Assembly: GCA_032586195.1 (NCBI GenBank) | Contig: JAWHQP010000009.1 | Span: forward strand, 14,621 to 78,620 | Direction: 5' to 3' | DNA: 64,000 nucleotides | Origin: JAWHQP01 sp032586195 | GTDB taxonomy: Bacteria > Pseudomonadota > Gammaproteobacteria > Enterobacterales > Pasteurellaceae | Shown here: positions 1 to 7,137 of the stretch, in pieces | Numbering within the stretch: the first letter of the stretch is position 1 | How the letters are laid out: each line of letters starts with the position of its first letter | Program-made: the position numbers and the translations under genes | Notes under the pieces: model-generated | The model's database searches: none | The model's input: only the letters and a program-made list of their open reading frames with translations | What the model was told of the DNA's origin: nothing

Positions 1-567
1 GCCTTTACTTTTTAACTTATTTACAACAAGCAAGAGATCTTTTACTTCTTTTGATGTTAATGAGGCGGTTGGCTCATCCATAATGAGTAATTTGGCATTT
101 TGTGCAAGGGCTCTACATATCGCAACAAGCTGTTGCTGTGCGATGGGCAGGGTTTCAACGATAGCATCTAAATCTAATTCGGCATGGATTTGTTTTATAG
201 CTGCCTGAGCAATAGTTCTAATATGTGATTTATTTACTAAGCCTAAATGTTGATAGGTATGGATAGCAATGTTTTCGGCGACAGTTAAATTAGGGAATAA
301 AGAGAGATCTTGATAAATTACCTGAATACCTTTTTTAATGGATTCTTCAGGGGTAAGCGAAGCATATTCGGAAGCACCAATTTTTATATTCGCACCATGA
401 TCAGGCTGATAAACGCCTGATAGAATTTTAATTAAAGTTGACTTTCCGCATCCATTTTGACCTGCCAAACATAAAGCCTCACCATATCCCAGTGTGAGTT
501 CTACATTATTGAGAGCCTTTACTCCATAAAATGTTTTACTAATATTACTCATTGCAATAAATGACAT
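1..567 (-). CDS. Sugar ABC transporter ATP-binding protein, C-terminus outside window
   Basis: Energises import of a sugar across the inner membrane. The 189 codons present translate to the first ATPase domain of the double-domain RbsA/MglA/AraG class: Walker A GQNGCGKST, a Q-loop YQDLSLFPNLTVAEN, the degenerate signature LPIAQQQLVAICRAL typical of this class, and Walker B LLIMDEPTAS. The start ATG has an excellent AGGAGG site seven bases upstream. It follows the binding-protein gene on the same strand after a short gap with a perfect hairpin, and permease genes would be expected beyond the window. The AraC gene and AraC-like operator upstream suggest L-arabinose as substrate (inference). Class is sure, substrate is not. 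Confidence 0.9.
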   Translation of the reverse strand, partial: MSFIAMSNISKTFYGVKALNNVELTLGYGEALCLAGQNGCGKSTLIKILSGVYQPDHGANIKIGASEYASLTPEESIKKGIQVIYQDLSLFPNLTVAENIAIHTYQHLGLVNKSHIRTIAQAAIKQIHAELDLDAIVETLPIAQQQLVAICRALAQNAKLLIMDEPTASLTSKEVKDLLLVVNKLKSKG

Positions 568-586
568 AACTACCTCCTGAGAATAC

Positions 587-612
587 ATGGGTTCAACAGT
601 AGTTGAACCCAT
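587..612 (-). promoter_or_regulatory. Perfect intercistronic hairpin between binding protein and ATPase genes
   Basis: ATGGGTTCAAC and GTTGAACCCAT form an 11-bp stem with no mismatch around an AGTA loop. It lies just behind the binding-protein stop codon and 20 bases before the ATPase start, and has no T-run. In periplasmic transporters such hairpins commonly protect the 3' end of the binding-protein message or cut read-through, so that the binding protein is made in excess; that role is inference here. Confidence 0.75.
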
Positions 613-626
613 TTAAGGTTCTATGA

Positions 627-1598
627 TTAGTAAAGTTGATCAATATTTTCTTTCGTTACTTTTAATACTTTATGAAATTGTAATAATTTTTTATCTTGAT
701 CTACTTTAGCTTTACCAACAGCCGGAATTTCTAAATCATTAGTAATAGGCTCACCTTTTAGTAATTTGGCAGAGACACTCACCAATGCATAACCCGCAGT
801 AGCCGGGTCATAGGTGATACCCATAGTGATATTGCCGGTTTTGATCAGGGAAGCAGCTTGAGATGGAATCATCATGCCGAAAACATCAAGTTTGCCTTTT
901 AAACGCTTTTCTTTCACTGCTAAACCCGCACCGATAGGACCTTGTGAACCAAATGAAATTACTGCTTTAAGATCAGGATGGGCTTTAATTAGGTCAAGAG
1001 TAGTACGGCGAGAATCATCAATGTTTTCAGCCACAGGCATACGGCTGGTCACTTCAAACATATCTGGGTAATGTTCTTTTTGATATTTTACAAAGAGATC
1101 AGCCCAAAGGTTATGTTGTGGTACAGTCAAACCTCCCACATAAATCACATAACCGCCTTTTCCGCCCATGGCTTTTGAAACTTCTTCAACATAATCAATA
1201 GCGAATTGCTGGTTATCAATAATCTCAATATCCCAGTCAGCACTAGGCTGACCAACTGATTCGTTGGTTAACACTTTAATGCCGTTTTGTTTGGCTTTTT
1301 TCAGTACAGGCTCTAAAGCACTGGCATCATTAGGAACGATAGTAATTGCACTAACTTTTTTTGCAATCAAATCTTCAATTAGCTTAACCTGCTGCGGGGC
1401 ATCTGTATTGGATGGACCGACTTGATAAGCTTTAATTCCTGTATCTTTACCTGCTTGTACGACACCTTCAGCCATACGGTTAAACCAAGGCATACCGTCA
1501 ATTTTAGAGATATTAACTATTTCTTGTGAGAACGCATTGGTTGCGAACAAGAAAGAAAATAATGAGGATGCAATGAATTTTTTAGCGGTAATTTTCAT
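627..1598 (-). CDS. Periplasmic sugar-binding protein of ABC transporter (RbsB/LsrB-like, class I)
   Basis: Captures a sugar in the periplasm for the neighbouring ABC importer. The 323-residue product starts with a clear signal peptide (KK near the N-terminus, hydrophobic core, NAFSQ cleavage region) and has the periplasmic-binding-protein I fold pattern: GMPWFNRMAEGVVQAGKD, then AITIVPNDASALEPVLKKA, then KAVISFGSQGPIGAG. It resembles LsrB/RhaS-like proteins rather than E. coli AraF, although it is preceded by araC and an AraC-type operator. I chose the start at 1598 because GGAGTATTTATT precedes it; an upstream in-frame extension lacks a signal peptide. Substrate probably L-arabinose by context only. 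Confidence 0.85.
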   Translation of the reverse strand: MKITAKKFIASSLFSFLFATNAFSQEIVNISKIDGMPWFNRMAEGVVQAGKDTGIKAYQVGPSNTDAPQQVKLIEDLIAKKVSAITIVPNDASALEPVLKKAKQNGIKVLTNESVGQPSADWDIEIIDNQQFAIDYVEEVSKAMGGKGGYVIYVGGLTVPQHNLWADLFVKYQKEHYPDMFEVTSRMPVAENIDDSRRTTLDLIKAHPDLKAVISFGSQGPIGAGLAVKEKRLKGKLDVFGMMIPSQAASLIKTGNITMGITYDPATAGYALVSVSAKLLKGEPITNDLEIPAVGKAKVDQDKKLLQFHKVLKVTKENIDQLY

Positions 1599-1725
1599 AA
1601 ATAAATACTCCATGGAATGGTGAGATTGGTTATGCAACTGCGGATGCTAAGGAACAAATTGCACTGTTTCATGTCACGATTGTGCTATGAATGTAAAAAT
1701 ACTACTTCTAAGGAATGGACTTGAC

Positions 1726-1763
1726 CATGTAAATTCACGCCATATGAATGGAAAATTCTGCTA
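1726..1763 (-). promoter_or_regulatory. AraC operator, two direct half-sites (araI1-I2 type)
   Basis: On the minus strand TAGCAGAATTTTCCATT (1763-1747) is followed after 4 bp by TGGCGTGAATTTACATG (1742-1726). Both are 17 bp and fit the E. coli AraC half-site pattern TAGC-N7-TCCATA, and the 21-bp repeat spacing equals that of araI1-araI2. The second half overlaps a TTTACA hexamer that could be the -35 box of the transporter promoter. The site lies between araC and the binding-protein gene and points towards the latter. Confidence 0.7.
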
Positions 1764-1775
1764 TAAAAAGCAAAA

Positions 1776-1791
1776 TGTGATATTCCTCTCA
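1776..1791. promoter_or_regulatory. Candidate CRP site upstream of the AraC operator
   Basis: TGTGA-TATTCC-TCTCA matches the CRP consensus TGTGA-N6-TCACA in nine of ten key bases. It ends a few bases before the araC stop codon and its centre is about 20 bp upstream of the AraC half-sites, the order expected of a catabolite-controlled arabinose promoter. Confidence 0.6.
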
Positions 1792-1796
1792 TTTTT

Positions 1797-2636
1797 TCAG
1801 GTCGTGAATCCTTTTCTAAATGTTGTTGGTGAGACACCGAGATGTTTTCTAAAAATTTTTGAGAAATAGAGGGAATCATCATAACCCAAACGTTTAGCAA
1901 TGGAGGTGATAGACTCATTTGAAAAATAGAGCATATGACGTGCTTCTAAGATTTTTTGTTGCTCCCGCCATTGTGAAATTCCTATGCCGAGAGATTGAGA
2001 AAATAAGTGGGATAGACGGGAAGGGGAAAGAAAGACTAATTCGGCAAGCTGATTGATAGAATGGGTTTTGGAAAGATCTTCTAAAATGATGTTGCATATT
2101 TGGCTGATCCGTTCGTCAACATATTGTCCATTTTCTTTTTGATCCAAGGAAAAACATTTAATTAACAGATATTCAACTAAGCATTGAGCAATTTTTTGAT
2201 TAAATTTATTGTTGTTTTTAAGCTCAATTTCGACCTGTGAAAAATAGCCCGAAAGTTCATTAAATAGCTCTGTATTTTCAATCTTGATTTTTCCAATATG
2301 GTGCGTGGTATTAGACCATTTTAACCATGAATCCCAGTGTACATTGGGATAAAAATAGATCCATTGATGGTGCCAGGTTTCGCTTTGCGGATGGCGGGAA
2401 TAATGATGTATGGCTTTGGGGGAAAATAAATAAAGCTGCCCTTTGGTTGCTTCAAAGGATTGTTTACCATCAAAAACAATGCCTTTACCTTCCGTTGTGA
2501 GATGGAAAATATAGCCATGCATTCCATTAGGTCGGTCAATTACAAAATCAAGATAATTTCCTTTTTCAATTTTCGTGAACCCGGCAACAATATCCAAATG
2601 AAATGGATAATTTGGCAATAAAGGATTGTTATTCAT
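1797..2636 (-). CDS. araC: L-arabinose-responsive transcriptional regulator AraC
   Basis: Arabinose-binding regulator. The 279-residue protein aligns without gaps to E. coli AraC through the sugar domain: PLLPNYPF, VAGFT, the IDRP motif, HHYSRHP and WHHQW. The residues known to contact arabinose in E. coli AraC (Pro8, Phe15, Thr24, Arg38, Tyr82, His93, Trp95) are all present with an offset of three. The C-terminus holds two helix-turn-helix motifs (INQLAELVFLSPSRLSHLF and ITSIAKRLGYDDSLYFSKIF). The start at 2636 has AAGGAAG upstream; the longer in-frame ORF has no homologous N-terminus. Unlike E. coli it is not divergent from araBAD but lies upstream of, and codirectional with, a transporter. 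Functional assignment is strong. Confidence 0.9.
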   Translation of the reverse strand: MNNNPLLPNYPFHLDIVAGFTKIEKGNYLDFVIDRPNGMHGYIFHLTTEGKGIVFDGKQSFEATKGQLYLFSPKAIHHYSRHPQSETWHHQWIYFYPNVHWDSWLKWSNTTHHIGKIKIENTELFNELSGYFSQVEIELKNNNKFNQKIAQCLVEYLLIKCFSLDQKENGQYVDERISQICNIILEDLSKTHSINQLAELVFLSPSRLSHLFSQSLGIGISQWREQQKILEARHMLYFSNESITSIAKRLGYDDSLYFSKIFRKHLGVSPTTFRKGFTT

Positions 2637-2971
2637 TTGCTTCCTTTCATAAATACACAAACCAACTCCAAAAGTCGGTATATTTATCCACCCATTTGTA
2701 ACCAAACGGGATATGGCAAAATGGTACGATAAGTTGTGCTATATAGTTATATCTTATTGATTTTAAAGGAAATATATCAATTAGACGAGTCATGTGTCTG
2801 CCCATGGAGATTAGATCAACAAAATCGTACGATGGCTTGTTATTGTAACACAGGCTCGAATGATTTTCATATAATAGGTCAATCATTAACAAAATCACGT
2901 CATTATAAAGGGCGGGCACAAGACCCGCCCCAATAGTGAATGATTGTTAAATTTTTAATAAAATCAACCAA
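2637..2971. other. Intergenic region between ilvC and araC
   Basis: AT-rich 335-bp stretch with no credible gene. It holds the ilvC terminator hairpin (2910-2930) and presumably the araC promoter. A TAGCA-containing stretch near 2725-2745 on the minus strand could be an AraC autoregulatory half-site but matches the consensus poorly. Confidence 0.5.
2910..2930 (-). terminator. Hairpin terminator of ilvC
   Basis: GGGCGGG and CCCGCCC make a 7-bp all-GC stem with a 7-base loop, followed on the minus strand by TTTATAAT. It lies 42 bp behind the ilvC stop codon. The T-tract is short, so termination may be partial. Confidence 0.7.
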
Positions 2972-4453
2972 TTAACCTTGGAAAGAAATACGTTTCATAT
3001 CCGTCATATAACCGCGTAATTCCTGACCGACGATTTCAATCGGATGGTTACGGATGGCATCGTTAACGTCACGCAAATAAACGTTGTCGATTTCGGTTAC
3101 CGGGGTTGGTTCGCCTAAATCACCTTTTTGTAAGATCGGGATGATTTTTTCCGCCAGAATCGGGGTGGCTACGTTGGCGAACAAGTAGTTACCGTATTCC
3201 GCGGTGTCAGAAATCACCACGTTCATTTCGTATAAACGTTTACGGGCGATGGTATTGGCGATTAACGGCAATTCGTGTAGTGATTCATAGTAAGCGGATT
3301 CCTCATAGATACCGGTTGCCACCATCGTATCAAAGGCAAGTTCAACGCCGGCTTTTGCCATGGCGACCATTAATACGCCGTTATCGAAATATTCCTGTTC
3401 GGAGATTTTGATGCCGTCGGCTTTCGGTGCGTTTTCGAAGGCGGTTTTGCCGGTCGCTTCTCGCCATGCGAGCAGGTTTTTGTCGTTGTTGGCCCAGTCT
3501 TCCATCATCACGCGGGAGAATTCACCGCTGATAATATCGTCCATGTGTTTTTCATAGAGCGGTTTCAATGTTGCTTTGATTTGTTCAGAAAGTTCAAAGG
3601 CCCGCAATTTCGCGCTGTTGGAAAGGCGATCCATCATTAAAGTAATACCGCCTTGTTTTAAGGCTTCGGTGATGGTTTCCCAACCGTATTGGATTAATTT
3701 GCCCGCATAAGCCGGATCTTTGCCGTCTTTTACCAATTTGTCGTAGCATACGATTGAACCTGCCTGCAACATACCGCAAAGAATGGTCTGTTCACCCATT
3801 AAGTCAGATTTTACTTCAGCAACGAAAGAAGATTCCAGCACGCCGGCGCGGTCACCGCCCGTTGCCGCCGCCCATGCTTTTGCGATCGCCATGCCTTCGC
3901 CGCGCGGGTCGTTTTCAGGGTGAACCGCGATTAAGGTCGGCACGCCGAAACCACGTTTGTATTCTTCGCGTACTTCTGTGCCCGGACATTTCGGCGCACA
4001 CATTACCACCGTGATGTCTTTACGGATTTGTTCGCCCACTTCAACAATGTTGAAACCGTGTGAGTAGCCGAACGCGGAATCTTTTTTCATTAACGGCATT
4101 ACATCGGCGACCACTTTGCTGTGCTGTTTATCCGGCGTTAAGTTGATAACCAAATCTGCGGTTGGGATTAATTCTTGATAAGTACCGACTTTGAACCCGT
4201 TTTCGCTGGCACGCACAAATGAAGGACGCTTTTCGGCAATGGCTGAATCGCGTAAGGCATAGCTTACGTCTAAGCCGGAATCACGCATATTTAAGCCTTG
4301 GTTTAAACCTTGCGCGCCACAACCCACGATAACGATTTTTTTGCCTTTTAAGTAATTTGCGCCGTCGGCAAATTCTTCCCGCTCCATAAAACGGCAGCGG
4401 CCCAATTGATCTAATTTCTGACGTAGGTTTAATGTATTGAAATAATTAGCCAT
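2972..4453 (-). CDS. ilvC: Ketol-acid reductoisomerase, class II
   Basis: Converts 2-acetolactate and 2-aceto-2-hydroxybutyrate with NADPH to the dihydroxy acids of valine and isoleucine synthesis. 493 residues, close to the 491 of E. coli IlvC and so the long class II form with a duplicated C-terminal knotted domain. The N-terminal Rossmann motif IVIVGCGAQGLNQGLNMRDSG is followed by YALR and the EKRPSF segment that binds NADPH phosphate. Start chosen at MANYFNTLNLRQKL, preceded by AAGGATAG; the longer ORF upstream runs through the ilvY-ilvC control region and is spurious. Divergent from ilvY, whose product with acetolactate activates it in enteric bacteria. Confidence 0.97.
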   Translation of the reverse strand: MANYFNTLNLRQKLDQLGRCRFMEREEFADGANYLKGKKIVIVGCGAQGLNQGLNMRDSGLDVSYALRDSAIAEKRPSFVRASENGFKVGTYQELIPTADLVINLTPDKQHSKVVADVMPLMKKDSAFGYSHGFNIVEVGEQIRKDITVVMCAPKCPGTEVREEYKRGFGVPTLIAVHPENDPRGEGMAIAKAWAAATGGDRAGVLESSFVAEVKSDLMGEQTILCGMLQAGSIVCYDKLVKDGKDPAYAGKLIQYGWETITEALKQGGITLMMDRLSNSAKLRAFELSEQIKATLKPLYEKHMDDIISGEFSRVMMEDWANNDKNLLAWREATGKTAFENAPKADGIKISEQEYFDNGVLMVAMAKAGVELAFDTMVATGIYEESAYYESLHELPLIANTIARKRLYEMNVVISDTAEYGNYLFANVATPILAEKIIPILQKGDLGEPTPVTEIDNVYLRDVNDAIRNHPIEIVGQELRGYMTDMKRISFQG

Positions 4454-4523
4454 TTTTCTATCCTTAAGTGAGTTGGAATGAATTGAATTAAGCACATTAT
4501 CGTTATGCCGTGTTGATAAAAAA

Positions 4524-4551
4524 ATTATACGCCTTTTTAATGTTGCGTAAA
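4524..4551 (-). promoter_or_regulatory. ilvC promoter
   Basis: On the minus strand TTTACG (4551-4546) and a perfect TATAAT (4529-4524) are 16 bp apart, 70 bp upstream of ilvC. The -35 box lies inside the weaker IlvY-like half of the operator region, which is what a LysR-type activator that contacts RNA polymerase would need. Confidence 0.6.
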
Positions 4552-4588
4552 TTGATATTATTGAAATAAAATGTTGCATATATTGCAA
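4542..4588. promoter_or_regulatory. Candidate tandem IlvY operators
   Basis: TTGCA-N5-TGCAA at 4574-4588 is a clean LysR-type dyad (T-N11-A). A second, weaker copy TTGCG-N5-TGATA lies at 4543-4557, 31 bp away or about three helical turns, overlapping the ilvC -35 box. Tandem sites of this kind are known for IlvY in E. coli; the assignment here rests on position and pattern. Confidence 0.55.
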
Positions 4589-4639
4589 TATAATAGAACC
4601 GAAAAAACTCGGATTTTTGACACCGCACTTTGGACAACA

Positions 4640-5521
4640 ATGGAATTTAACGATCTCAAACTGTTTCTGCATTTGGCGGAAACCCTTAACTTCAGCCGCT
4701 CTGCGGCGCAGAATCATATGTCAGCTTCCACCTTGTCCCGTCAGGTACAACGCATGGAAGATGAACTGGGGCAAGCGTTGTTTTTACGTGATAACCGACA
4801 AGTGACACTTACGGAAACGGGGCGGAAGTTTCTTCTCTTCGCGCAGCAGCATTGGATACAATGGACACAGTTCAAACAGCAGCTAAACCACGATAATCAG
4901 GAAATTAGCGGAGAATTACATCTGTTTTGCTCGGTCACGGCGGCATATAGCCATTTGCCTGCTATTCTGGGGCGATTCCGTTCGCGTTACCCGAAAGTGG
5001 AAATCAAACTGAACACGGGCGATCCCGCCCTTGCGGTGCAGCAGGTGCAAAGCCAGCAGGCGGATTTAGCCCTGGCGGGACGGCCGTTAAACCTGCCGGG
5101 CAATGTGGAATTTCATTATATTGATGATGTTGCTATTTCTCTCATTGCGCCCAGGGTTGCCTGTGCCGCTACGCAATTATTGCAGCGGGAACCGATAAAC
5201 TGGCGGGAGATTCCTTTTATCGTGCCTACCGAAGGCCCTGTGCGGGAGCGGATCGACCAATGGTTTCGGCGGCGCAATATCAAACATCCTAAAATCTATG
5301 CCAGCGTATCGGGGCATGAGGGCATTGTGTCTATGGTTGCCCTTGGCTGTGGCGTCGCATTGCTGCCGGATATCGTGATCCGCAACAGCCCGTTGAATAC
5401 GCAGGTTTCCTCTATCAACCTCGCCGAACCCATCGCCCCCTTTGAGTTGGGTGTTTGTGTACAGAAAAAAAGCCTCGCCCTGCCGATTATCAACGCTTTT
5501 TGGCAGACGTTGCGGACATAA
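4640..5521 (+). CDS. ilvY: LysR-type activator of ilvC
   Basis: Acetolactate-responsive activator of ilvC. 293 residues with the LysR N-terminal helix-turn-helix (FLHLAETLNFSRSAA, STLSRQVQRMEDELGQALF) and the inducer domain; SGELHLFCSVTAAYSHLP, VSMVALGCGVALLP and FELGVCVQKK are nearly identical to E. coli IlvY. The start at 4640 (MEFNDLKLFLHLAE) matches the family; the upstream extension crosses the operators and an uptake signal at 4622-4630. The stop codon shares one base with the uptake signal at 5521-5529. Confidence 0.93.
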   Translation: MEFNDLKLFLHLAETLNFSRSAAQNHMSASTLSRQVQRMEDELGQALFLRDNRQVTLTETGRKFLLFAQQHWIQWTQFKQQLNHDNQEISGELHLFCSVTAAYSHLPAILGRFRSRYPKVEIKLNTGDPALAVQQVQSQQADLALAGRPLNLPGNVEFHYIDDVAISLIAPRVACAATQLLQREPINWREIPFIVPTEGPVRERIDQWFRRRNIKHPKIYASVSGHEGIVSMVALGCGVALLPDIVIRNSPLNTQVSSINLAEPIAPFELGVCVQKKSLALPIINAFWQTLRT

Positions 5522-5601
5522 AGTGCGGTGTTAAAATTTCGGATTTTGCGATCCGTCTCGCAAAAATAAAGGTGAAAACTCAAAAATACGACACCGCACT
5601 T
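5521..5601. repeat. Inverted USS pair between ilvY and dprA
   Basis: AAAGTGCGGTGT and ACACCGCACTTT face each other about 60 bases apart and can form a long stem behind the ilvY stop codon. Such pairs often act as terminators in Pasteurellaceae; a T-run is not obvious here. Confidence 0.7.
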
Positions 5602-5636
5602 TATACTTTGGTTTTTCACAATGGGCGGGGAAAGTC

Positions 5637-6746
5637 ATGGATAAGGTAACGGAAACCTTACTGCGATTGTTGCAGGTACCGAAATTGGGGGCGGCAACCA
5701 TCGGCAAATTATGTGATGAAATCACCATTACGGATTTGTCGGATTACAACGCGGATCAATTCCGTTGTATGGGCTGGAACGAGACGCAGATTCAGCGCTG
5801 GTTTCAGCCGAAATATGATGTGGTGAAAGCGGCCGAACGGTGGCTGACCGAACAGGATCAGCGGCTGATTCATTTTCTCCAGCCGGATTATCCTTATTTA
5901 CTTAAACAAATTGACAGCGCTCCGCCGGTTTTATTTGTGAAAGGTGATATCGCGGCACTACATCATCCGCAAATTGCCATGGTCGGCAGTCGCAATTGTT
6001 CTGATTACGGCGGATACTGGGCGAAATATTTTGCCGCTCAGTTATCTCTCAACGGGTTTGTCGTGACCAGCGGATTAGCGATGGGGATTGACGGTTGCAG
6101 CCATCGCGCGGTAGTGGAACAGGGCGGGCAAACCGTGGCGGTGCTGGGCTGCGGACTGAATATTGTGTATCCCGCCCGACATAAAGCCCTCGCTCGGAAT
6201 ATTTTGGATAACGGCGGAGCGTTGGTATCTGAATTTTTCCCCGATCAGCCGCCCGTCGCGGAAAATTTTCCCCGCCGTAACCGTATTATCAGCGGGCTTT
6301 CCCTCGCCACCCTGGTGATTGAGGCGAACACTAAAAGCGGTTCGTTAATCACCGCCCGTTATGCGCTGGAGCAGAATCGTGAAGTGTTCGCCCTGCCCGG
6401 CAATATTCAGAATCAATATAGCCAAGGCTGCCACCGTCTGATTAAGCAAGGCGCAATGCTGGTGGAGAATGTACAGGATATTCTGGAAAATCTGCCGTTC
6501 GGTTACAGGTCATTCATGTCATCCGCGGCGCCAAGTACGACGCCCCGACTTTCATCGCCGCAAACCGATCCTAGAGAGACACCGTTACATCCCGATTTAT
6601 ACGCCAAATTATCCTTTGAACCCCGAAGTGCGGATGAGTTAAGTTCTCTTTGCGGGCTTTCGATTGACGGCTTGCTGGTACAACTGCTTGATTTAGAATT
6701 GCAAAATCTTATCGCTCAGAAAGACGGTTTATATTACAGAATCTGA
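5637..6746 (+). CDS. dprA: DNA-processing protein DprA
   Basis: Cytoplasmic protein that binds incoming single-stranded DNA and loads RecA in natural transformation. 369 residues, close to E. coli Smf/DprA (374). N-terminal helical domain, then the Rossmann-like DprA core with AMVGSRNCSDYG, VTSGLAMGIDGCSHRAV, AVLGCGLNIVYPARH, FPRRNRIISGLS and SGSLITARYALEQNREVFALPG, then a winged-helix-like C-terminus (SADELSSLCGLSIDGLLVQLLDLELQNLI). The start is weakly supported by GGGGAAAG. The abundance of USS and the nearby comM support a competent host. Assignment is safe. Confidence 0.96.
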   Translation: MDKVTETLLRLLQVPKLGAATIGKLCDEITITDLSDYNADQFRCMGWNETQIQRWFQPKYDVVKAAERWLTEQDQRLIHFLQPDYPYLLKQIDSAPPVLFVKGDIAALHHPQIAMVGSRNCSDYGGYWAKYFAAQLSLNGFVVTSGLAMGIDGCSHRAVVEQGGQTVAVLGCGLNIVYPARHKALARNILDNGGALVSEFFPDQPPVAENFPRRNRIISGLSLATLVIEANTKSGSLITARYALEQNREVFALPGNIQNQYSQGCHRLIKQGAMLVENVQDILENLPFGYRSFMSSAAPSTTPRLSSPQTDPRETPLHPDLYAKLSFEPRSADELSSLCGLSIDGLLVQLLDLELQNLIAQKDGLYYRI

Positions 6747-6763
6747 ATAAAAAGATTTTACCT

Positions 6764-6806
6764 TGTGATCTATGTCACCATTTTTTCATAAAAAAATCGT
6801 TATGAT
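6764..6806 (+). promoter_or_regulatory. CRP site and class II promoter of oadGAB
   Basis: TGTGA-TCTATG-TCACC (6764-6779) fits the CRP consensus in nine of ten bases. A TATGAT -10 box lies at 6801-6806, which places the start near 6813 and the CRP centre at about -41.5, the class II position. No good -35 hexamer is present, as expected for such promoters. Confidence 0.65.
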
Positions 6807-6855
6807 AGTCAAGGGGTTTCGATTCCCTCAATGTAATTACACAAGAGAGGTAAAA

Positions 6856-7116
6856 ATGACAGAAACAGAGCTCTTCCGTGAAGGGGTTAACCTTATGCTT
6901 TCGGGCATGGGATTTGTATTAGTTTTTCTACTAATCCTTATCTATGCAATTCAATTCATGTCTTATTTAATTAATCGATTTTTTCCCGAACCTGTCCCTA
7001 TCGCCACGAGCGAGGCCGCCGTTCAGCCCGCGGTTCCCGCTGATGATATTGAACGTTTACGTCCCGTTATCGTTGCTGCCATTGTGCATCACCGCCATTC
7101 CCAAGGTTTAAAGTAA
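6856..7116 (+). CDS. oadG: Oxaloacetate decarboxylase, gamma subunit
   Basis: Small membrane subunit that anchors and helps assemble the Na+-pumping oxaloacetate decarboxylase. 86 residues: one hydrophobic segment (about residues 12-36, GMGFVLVFLLILIYAIQFMSY) and a hydrophilic, Pro/Ala-rich tail ending with a histidine-containing stretch (VIVAAIVHHRHSQG) like that implicated in Zn binding in other OadG proteins. Start at 6856 has AGAGAGG upstream; the longer ORF begins within the promoter. First gene of oadG-oadA-oadB, 21 bp before oadA. Confidence 0.9.
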   Translation: MTETELFREGVNLMLSGMGFVLVFLLILIYAIQFMSYLINRFFPEPVPIATSEAAVQPAVPADDIERLRPVIVAAIVHHRHSQGLK

Positions 7117-7137
7117 AAAATATGTAGGAATTCCATT

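Noticed and set aside
2972..4717. 581-codon form of IlvC
   Set aside because: The extra 88 residues come from the ilvY-ilvC control region and have no place in the family; the ATG at 4453 has a good ribosome-binding site.
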